Shown here: piece by piece, positions 1-4,792 of the stretch | Numbering within the stretch: the stretch's first letter is position 1 | Layout: every line of letters begins with the position of its first letter | NCBI GenBank assembly: GCA_020718925.1 | Contig: DYRC01000210.1 | Span: 1 to 7,198, forward strand | Length of the DNA: 7,198 nt | Source: Desulfonema limicola | GTDB taxonomy: Bacteria > Desulfobacterota > Desulfobacteria > Desulfobacterales > DYRC01 | Direction of reading: 5' to 3' | Notes under the pieces: model-generated | The model's input: only the letters and a program-made list of their open reading frames with translations | Told to the model about the DNA's origin: nothing | The model's database searches: none | Position numbers and translations under genes: made by a program

Positions 1-16
1 TAAGAAAGAAAAAAAC

Positions 17-1453
17 ATGAACATGCTCTTCTGCGGAGACAATCTTGAAATATTACGGCAATATATCAGCAACGAAAGCGTTGACCTGATTTACATCGAT
101 CCGCCGTTCAACAGCAAGCGCAATTACAATATTTTCTTTGATGACAAAGAAATAAAGGCGCAGCGCATTGCGTTTGAAGATACGTGGACATTGAAAAATA
201 TTCAGGATTCTCTGGCGGAACTCAATACGATTGAGACCGAAAACATCCATCTTCTGCTGATGACTTATGCCAAAGTTGCGCCGTCCGCATTTCCGTATCT
301 GGTGATGATGGCATTACGGATTATCGAACTGCACCGGGTTCTCAAGCCGACCGGCAGTTTTTATCTGCACTGCGATCCGACTATGAGCCATTATCTGAAA
401 ACCATCTGCGATGTGATTTTCGGAAAAGATAATTTCAGGAATGAAATTATATGGAGTTACAAACGTTATACGGCGTTCAGCAACAGGTTTCAGCGATTAC
501 ATGATGTCATACTCTTTTATAGCAAAACGGACTTTGCACTATTCAATGATATTCGGGATGATTACGGGGATAAATCCGGCAAAGCAGACGCTCACTATAA
601 GCAGGATGAAGATGGCAAATGGTACAGATGGCAAAAACGAAAAGGGCAGGAGCCGTATAAGATATATCTGTCGGAAGGCAGAAGAATCGGGGATGTTTGG
701 GATATTTCAATAATTAACGCATCTGCCAAAGAACGGCTCGGCTATCCGACTCAGAAACCCAAAGCCCTGCTGGAGCGCATCATCAAAGCCGGTTCAAACG
801 AAGGCGACATCATTCTTGATGCGTTCTGCGGCTGCGGTACGACCGTTGACACTGCCGAAAGCTTGAAACGCAGATGGATAGGCGTTGATATTTCACCGAT
901 TGCCATAAATCTGATTGAGAACCGTCTCAGGAAAGAATACAATCTTGCGTTATCAAAGTATGACATCATAGGACTTCCGGTTGATAAAAAGACCGCGATT
1001 GATTTATGGAAGAAAAATCCGTTTGCATTTCAGGATTGGTGGATTACCAAATTCAATGCGTTTTCAGCTACATTCGGTTCAAAAGGTGCTGACAAAGGCG
1101 TTGACGGAATCGCATTATATCAGGTTGATCATAGCGGAAATACGGTAAGAGCTGCTTTTCAGGTAAAAGGCGGTAAAGTTCAGTCCAAAGATATTGACGC
1201 GTTGCTCGGCGCAATGGTGAAACATAACTGCGTACTCGGCGTATTTCTAACCATTGAGCCGCTCACCAACCCCATGATTGAAACTATTGCCAAATCCGGT
1301 CATATCAGTTTTCCGAATTTCAGTTTTCCGAAGCTGCAAAGCCTGACGTTAGACGAATTTTTTTCAGGCAGACAACTTAAACTGCCGTTTCTGAATATCA
1401 CCTTCAGAAATGCAACAATCTTAAAAAAGCCGATGCCGCAGATTGATTTATGA
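17..1453 (+). CDS. Beta-class DNA methyltransferase fused to an Mrr-like restriction endonuclease domain
   Basis: Predicted site-specific DNA amino-methyltransferase (N4-cytosine or N6-adenine) of 478 aa. Seen: the catalytic motif DPPF at residues 28-31 lies before the AdoMet-binding motif DAFCGCGTT (268-276). This is the beta-class order, also found in type III Mod proteins. YPTQKP (243-248) and GVDISP (289-294) are family-typical. The region around 130-240 is the likely target-recognition part. Residues about 330-430 look like a PD-(D/E)xK nuclease of the Mrr type: GVDG (D363), then FQVK (Q382, K384), giving a D...QxK site. Inference: one chain could both methylate and cut the same site, so no separate restriction subunit would be needed. 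The start at 17 fits family N-termini (MNxLFCGDNLEIL); a second in-frame ATG lies at 23. A purine-rich stretch (3-14) precedes it. The target sequence cannot be read from the protein. The fold and chemistry are well supported; cleavage activity is inferred. Confidence 0.9.
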   Translation: MNMLFCGDNLEILRQYISNESVDLIYIDPPFNSKRNYNIFFDDKEIKAQRIAFEDTWTLKNIQDSLAELNTIETENIHLLLMTYAKVAPSAFPYLVMMALRIIELHRVLKPTGSFYLHCDPTMSHYLKTICDVIFGKDNFRNEIIWSYKRYTAFSNRFQRLHDVILFYSKTDFALFNDIRDDYGDKSGKADAHYKQDEDGKWYRWQKRKGQEPYKIYLSEGRRIGDVWDISIINASAKERLGYPTQKPKALLERIIKAGSNEGDIILDAFCGCGTTVDTAESLKRRWIGVDISPIAINLIENRLRKEYNLALSKYDIIGLPVDKKTAIDLWKKNPFAFQDWWITKFNAFSATFGSKGADKGVDGIALYQVDHSGNTVRAAFQVKGGKVQSKDIDALLGAMVKHNCVLGVFLTIEPLTNPMIETIAKSGHISFPNFSFPKLQSLTLDEFFSGRQLKLPFLNITFRNATILKKPMPQIDL

Positions 1454-1474
1454 CATCCGCAGCGGGGTGAAAAG

Positions 1475-3595
1475 ATGATCATTTTCCTGCTTTACATGCT
1501 GAATTTCTGTGTACTGCTTTCCGGGCTGTGGGCATTCCGGTTAAGCAGCAGCGGTACGAAGTTTTCCCTCTCATTAATTCAGGTGATGACATGCCTGCCG
1601 CTTCTGGCAGCACAGTATTTTTATATGGCGGATAATTTACAGCCGCAGATGATGCCGCTGATTCTGTTTTCCGAAAATATTTTTGCCCTTATCTGGGCTG
1701 TTACTGCTTATCGGCTGTATGACAGATCTGCAGCAGATATTTCGCTATCCCGCCGCTTATCATTTCTGGGAATTATGATCGGAATCGCAATATCAGGGAT
1801 TACTGTCTGTTCTTTTTTCAATCGGAGCGTATCTGATGGAAAAGGAAGCCTTTTTTTCCAAAAATACGACATCTATTTTTATTGCGGTATTTTCCTTCTG
1901 CTTTCCATGCTGGTCATGGTTTGGCGATTGGAGCATTTCTGGCGCGGGTTGTCTCCTGTGAATCGCTGGGAATATAAGTTTCTGGTGGTCGGCAGTTTTC
2001 TGGTCTGCGGTGCGCTGACATGGGCAGTTTCTTATCGTATCACCTATTTCCGCTTTGATTCCGATCATTTTCTGCTGCTATCGGCACTTCTCATGTTCAG
2101 TTGGTTTTTAATCATATATGCGGTTGTCCGGCACCGGCTTCTTAATCGGAAATTATTTGTTTCCCGAAAAGTGGTTTACGCGGTGATTGCGCCGTTGGCA
2201 TTTGCGCTGTATCTGATATTTCTGGGACTGATTATTCTTCTGATGCACTTCTTCGGTCTGCCTCTGCCGATTGTTCTGTATTGGCTGCTTTTTGTCATCG
2301 GCATAACGGCTATCGCATCTATGGCATTGTCAGGCAAAGTGCGGCACAGTATCAAATTTTTCATCAGCACCCATTTTTACATCAATAAATACGAGTATCG
2401 GGATGAATGGCTGGCATTTTCCCAACTGCTCAAAGGCGCGCTTACCGAAACCGAGATTGTCGGCGCGCTGCATCAGGTTCTGGCAGAAAGCCTTTATACC
2501 AATATCATCTTTATCTGGCTGGGAGATGACAAACAGGGCTATCATCTTGCTTTTGCTCAAAAAATATCAACAGATAAAAAAATGGCATATCATCTTTCTC
2601 AAACCGACACGCTGATCCGCTATCTGAAAAAACATCACCGCTATTATACGGAAGAAAAAGGATATATATTTGAAGATAAAACGCTTTTTTCAGAACTGAA
2701 TCTGGTTTTGGCAGTACCGCTGACAATCGGAGAACAATTGCTCGGTCTGATTGCTCTGGGACCGGAATTTACCGGCGGACGATACGGGGATGATGACTTT
2801 GACCTGTTATCTGCCATCGGCACTCAGGCTGCCTCAGCGTTACTTGCAGCGCGAATGGCAGAAGAGCTTTCCAGAACCCGTCAGCAGGAGGCGTGGAATA
2901 TCATGTCTGCATTTATTCTTCATGACATCAAAAATGCTGCAAGTATGCTCTCTCTGATACGGCAAAATGCGCCGATACATCTTCATGATCCTGAATTTCA
3001 AAAAGATATGCTGGATACCATTGATGATTCCTTAAAAAGAATGGCAAAAGTTCAGGACAGATTGAGCGCACTTAAAGGAGAAGTTTCGCCGGTATTGCGC
3101 GAAGTATGTCTTTGCCGGACACTGACAGACGGCTGTCGGAATCTGGTAAAAAGACTGCCCGGGCTTCAGATGAATATCCGATATGATAAATCGATCCGGG
3201 TGAAAACCGATCCGGATTTATTGCTGCGGATTATAGAAAATCTGTTTATCAATTCCCTTGAAGCCGGTGCTGCGAAAATAGATGTCGAAATAAAGTATCT
3301 GCCGGATGACGGTTTATCTGCGATTGAGTTGGTTGATAACGGTTCGGGATTACCTCCGGAACTTTTTCCCGATGCCATTTTTGAACCGTTTATGACGACA
3401 AAACCCAAAGGCAGCGGTATCGGGCTGTGGCAGGTAAAACAGCTTGTAAGCAGCCTCGGCGGAAAGATTACGGCAAAAAATGAAGAGATCGGCGGAGCGC
3501 GGTTTATTATTACTCTGCCGACAGATAAGTGCTTATACAAAATCAATTCTATATTTTTTTCCGAATCAGACATATTTCAACAGGAGGACAGATAA
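1475..3595 (+). CDS. prsK: PEP-CTERM/exosortase-system sensor histidine kinase PrsK
   Basis: Membrane histidine kinase, 706 aa. Seen: about nine hydrophobic segments between residues 2 and 285, a GAF-like domain (about 325-460), a short coiled stretch, then an H-box SAFILHDIKN with H483 as predicted phosphoacceptor. An HATPase domain follows: N-box ENLFINSLEAG (588-598), G1 DNGSG (621-625), F-box IFEPFMTTK (635-643) and G2 GSGIGLW (646-652). Known: this layout and H-box are characteristic of PrsK, partner of the sigma-54-type regulator PrsR, linked to exosortase-dependent PEP-CTERM protein sorting and exopolysaccharide genes. The start at 1475 has GGGG at 1464-1467, seven bases upstream, and lies 21 bases after the methyltransferase stop, so co-transcription is likely. 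Odd: family similarity seems to end near LPT (681-683). The final 23 residues (684-706) come from a 26-bp repeat plus leader DNA of a gabD remnant. The ATPase core is complete, so it is probably active. No PrsR gene follows. Confidence 0.88.
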   Translation: MIIFLLYMLNFCVLLSGLWAFRLSSSGTKFSLSLIQVMTCLPLLAAQYFYMADNLQPQMMPLILFSENIFALIWAVTAYRLYDRSAADISLSRRLSFLGIMIGIAISGITVCSFFNRSVSDGKGSLFFQKYDIYFYCGIFLLLSMLVMVWRLEHFWRGLSPVNRWEYKFLVVGSFLVCGALTWAVSYRITYFRFDSDHFLLLSALLMFSWFLIIYAVVRHRLLNRKLFVSRKVVYAVIAPLAFALYLIFLGLIILLMHFFGLPLPIVLYWLLFVIGITAIASMALSGKVRHSIKFFISTHFYINKYEYRDEWLAFSQLLKGALTETEIVGALHQVLAESLYTNIIFIWLGDDKQGYHLAFAQKISTDKKMAYHLSQTDTLIRYLKKHHRYYTEEKGYIFEDKTLFSELNLVLAVPLTIGEQLLGLIALGPEFTGGRYGDDDFDLLSAIGTQAASALLAARMAEELSRTRQQEAWNIMSAFILHDIKNAASMLSLIRQNAPIHLHDPEFQKDMLDTIDDSLKRMAKVQDRLSALKGEVSPVLREVCLCRTLTDGCRNLVKRLPGLQMNIRYDKSIRVKTDPDLLLRIIENLFINSLEAGAAKIDVEIKYLPDDGLSAIELVDNGSGLPPELFPDAIFEPFMTTKPKGSGIGLWQVKQLVSSLGGKITAKNEEIGGARFIITLPTDKCLYKINSIFFSESDIFQQEDR
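3525..3550 (+). repeat. Dispersed 26-bp repeat, copy 1 (inside the 3' end of prsK)
   Basis: It matches 7173-7198 in the same orientation at 25 of 26 positions; the one difference is C at 3544 against T at 7192. It begins with ATAAGTGCTTAT, whose arms ATAAG and CTTAT are complementary around a TG centre, and continues ACAAAAT then an AT-rich end. Similarity to copy 2 begins sharply at 3525, since the bases before the two copies differ. It supplies codons 684-692 of prsK and marks the junction between conserved prsK sequence and unrelated downstream DNA. Its family is not recognised. Confidence 0.8.
3582..3587 (+). promoter_or_regulatory. Strong Shine-Dalgarno in front of the gabD remnant
   Basis: A perfect AGGAGG sits seven bases before the ATG at 3595, and that ATG overlaps the prsK stop codon (TAATG). 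It fixes the original gabD start codon, because the following residues match GabD N-termini. It shows that the native leader of gabD was kept when its coding region decayed. Translation from here would give only a short nonsense-ending peptide. Confidence 0.7.
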
Positions 3596-3882
3596 TGGCA
3601 GAGCTTAAAAATACAACGCTGTTTCGTGAACAGTGCTCCATTGACGGAAAATGGACAGGTGCGGATTCCGAAGCTTTCCGAACAGGGCAAGCCTCTTGCC
3701 GAATCCAAAGGCGAAATCGGATATGCGGCATCTTTTATTGAATGGTTTGCCGAAGAAGGCAGGCGAATTTACGGCGATCTGATTCCCACGCATCAGAAAG
3801 AAAGCCGTATTCGGCTTTGGCGCTTGCACAATTATCTCATCAGGCGGGCATTCCTGCCGGAGTGTTCAATGTGATTACCGGA
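3595..3882 (+). pseudogene. gabD: Decayed succinate-semialdehyde dehydrogenase (GabD-like) remnant with two internal deletions
   Basis: Three pieces of a GabD-like aldehyde dehydrogenase lie in correct order but in changing frames. Piece 1 (3595 to about 3670, frame of 3595) reads MAELKNTTLFREQ...IDGKW, the family N-terminus. Piece 2 (about 3677-3807, next frame) reads EQGKPLAESKGEIGYAASF and continues through EEGRRIYGD. Piece 3 (3808-3882, first frame again) reads YSALALAQLSHQAG and continues through PAGVFNVITG. Against the E. coli GabD sequence as I recall it, these correspond roughly to residues 1-25, 97-137 and 185-211 of about 480. About 70 and 50 residues are therefore missing inside, along with everything after about 211. 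The catalytic cysteine and glutamate of the family lie in the lost part, so the product cannot be an active enzyme. The intact start site and ribosome-binding site suggest a once functional gene. The family call is strong; exact substrate (succinate semialdehyde) is by similarity. Confidence 0.87.
3801..3818. repeat. Short perfect palindrome at a deletion junction in the gabD remnant
   Basis: AAAGCCG (3801-3807), a TATT loop and CGGCTTT (3812-3818) form a perfect 7-bp-arm hairpin. The point where the reading switches from the second to the third gabD piece (3807/3808) lies at the edge of its loop. It may have helped slippage during the deletion or be its by-product. It has no poly-T tail, so a terminator role is unlikely. 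Confidence 0.5.
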
Positions 3883-3889
3883 AAATCTT

Positions 3890-4227
3890 ATCACAGGACT
3901 GATTTCCAAGAATACGATAAACAGAATTTTGGATAATGACAAAGGGTATATAGAGGCAGCCAGTATATTCTCAAAGATCGCAAAGATGCCTACCACATCC
4001 TGATGATAGCGGAAAAAGAAGACCGCATCAGATTTATGGAAAAATACTACAAACTGACATCTGCTCAGGCAGCTCAGGTAGTTGCCAAAGAGGATCAGAG
4101 AAGGATCAATCTGTATCGGAAATTCGGCAGACAGGATTATGACAATCCGAATCTGTATCATCTGGTGCTGAACATGAGCAGAATTGATTTGGATAAGGGC
4201 TGTGATTTGGTCTGCGGACTGATTTGA
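3890..4227 (+). pseudogene. Truncated, frameshifted cytidylate-kinase-like protein remnant
   Basis: The longest open part (3940-4227) has no start codon at its head; the first ATG is at 4003 and two stops (3934, 3937) precede it. It reads VYRGSQYILKDRKDAYHI, then about 75 charged residues with DRIRFMEKYYKLTSAQA, EDQRRINLYRKF and DNPNLYHLVLNMSRIDL, ending in TGA. This pattern fits the C-terminal half of cytidylate-kinase-like NTPases (Cytidylate_kin2 type), in which an arginine-rich segment is followed by a D-x-P-x-L-Y-x-L-V-L-N strand. In the next frame upstream, LISKNTINRILDND (about 3896-3943) resembles the segment near the N-terminus of the same family. I infer one gene with an internal deletion and frame change around 3935-3950. 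The N-terminal nucleotide-binding loop is absent, so it should be inactive. It abuts the gabD remnant with no recognisable spacer. The family is assigned by motif memory, so moderate certainty. Confidence 0.6.
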
Positions 4228-4254
4228 AAAACAATGCAAATTTGATAATGCAAG

Positions 4255-4284
4255 GTGCAAAATGAGATTCTATTCATTTTGCAC
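4255..4284. terminator. Perfect inverted repeat between convergent units, possible bidirectional terminator
   Basis: GTGCAAAATGA (4255-4265) and TCATTTTGCAC (4274-4284) pair perfectly over 11 bp around an 8-base loop. It lies between the end of the cytidylate-kinase remnant (4227) on the plus strand and the stop of the lipoprotein gene (4295) on the minus strand, the usual place for a shared terminator. On the minus strand the hairpin is followed after about 20 bases by a short T run; on the plus strand there is none. The stem is AT-rich, so a terminator role is plausible but not firm. Confidence 0.45.
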
Positions 4285-4294
4285 TCTGCAGTGC

Positions 4295-4705
4295 TTATCT
4301 TACCAGCCGTTGAGCAATCGCGCTGTGAATCTGCTCGGACGCCTGTTTATCCCATATTCCCACATATCCGCATCGGACGCCGATTTCATTCACTTTGACG
4401 GCCTCGGTCTTCACGGTAATCTTAACGGGCAACTGATCCATGCGCTCGGCTTTGATCACAGTAGTACTACCCTGTTCATAAGGCTTTTGTTCTTTCACGG
4501 AAATATTGAGTTCCTGAAGCGCCATGTTCACTGCCTGAACGCTTTCTTCATGGTTTGCCTGATACATGCGCTTGAGTTCGCCATCTATATAGGTGTACAT
4601 TCCCAATCCCGCGCCTAAACCGGCAACGCCGAGCGCGACCACCGCGCAGCCCGAAGCGGACAATTGACACAGAAGCATAAAAACTATCAAAATTTTTCGG
4701 ATCAT
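4295..4705 (-). CDS. DUF3568-family predicted lipoprotein
   Basis: Small envelope protein of 136 aa with no known enzymatic role. Seen: a positively charged start MIRK, a hydrophobic stretch (5-15), then SASGC with C20 as candidate lipidated cysteine. Alanine at -3 is less usual than leucine, so lipidation is likely but not certain. A Gly/Ala-rich segment (21-36) leads to YTYIDGELKRMYQA (37-50). The rest is an alternating alpha/beta region with TTVIKAER, VKITVKTE and EIGVRCGYVG, then a C-terminal helix ASEQIHSAIAQRLV. Known: DUF3568 proteins are short lipoproteins with this DGELKR-x-Y element, common in Desulfobacterota-like genomes, function unknown. The start at 4705 is preferred over an in-frame ATG at 4747 because AAAGGA lies seven bases before it and the signal peptide then begins at residue 1. 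It is divergent from pbpC. Confidence 0.8.
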   Translation of the reverse strand: MIRKILIVFMLLCQLSASGCAVVALGVAGLGAGLGMYTYIDGELKRMYQANHEESVQAVNMALQELNISVKEQKPYEQGSTTVIKAERMDQLPVKITVKTEAVKVNEIGVRCGYVGIWDKQASEQIHSAIAQRLVR

Positions 4706-4792
4706 AGTATTATCCTTTATGATGAGTTCTGAAATTCTTATTATCATGTTATCTTTATCAATGCAAGATTTTGAAAGCAGGCAGGCAGTCTT
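4706..4792. promoter_or_regulatory. Divergent control region between the lipoprotein gene and pbpC
   Basis: This AT-rich 87-base gap must hold the start signals of the lipoprotein gene (minus) and probably of pbpC (plus). On the minus strand TTGATA (4756-4761) resembles a -35 box, but no good -10 follows at ideal spacing. AAAGGA (4713-4718) is the ribosome site of the lipoprotein gene. On the plus side only a weak AGG (4783-4785), within GCAGGCAGGCAG, precedes pbpC. No operator or sigma-54 box was recognised. Confidence 0.3.

Noticed and set aside
3166..3573. A 135-codon open frame on the minus strand
   Set aside because: It is antisense to the conserved ATPase domain of prsK, and its sequence is explained by that gene.
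4003..4227. An intact small gene of 74 codons
   Set aside because: Family similarity continues upstream of this ATG to about 3940 and then into another frame, so it is the tail of a broken gene.
3832..4260. A 142-codon open frame on the minus strand
   Set aside because: It runs antisense to the two gene remnants, shows no recognisable domain, and the plus-strand frames have clear family similarity.
4290..4298. A third copy of the dispersed repeat (AGTGCTTAT at the lipoprotein gene stop)
   Set aside because: Only nine bases match and flanking bases diverge at once; a match of this length can arise by chance.
4262..4618. A 118-codon open frame on the plus strand
   Set aside because: It is antisense to the lipoprotein gene, which has a ribosome site, a signal peptide and family motifs.
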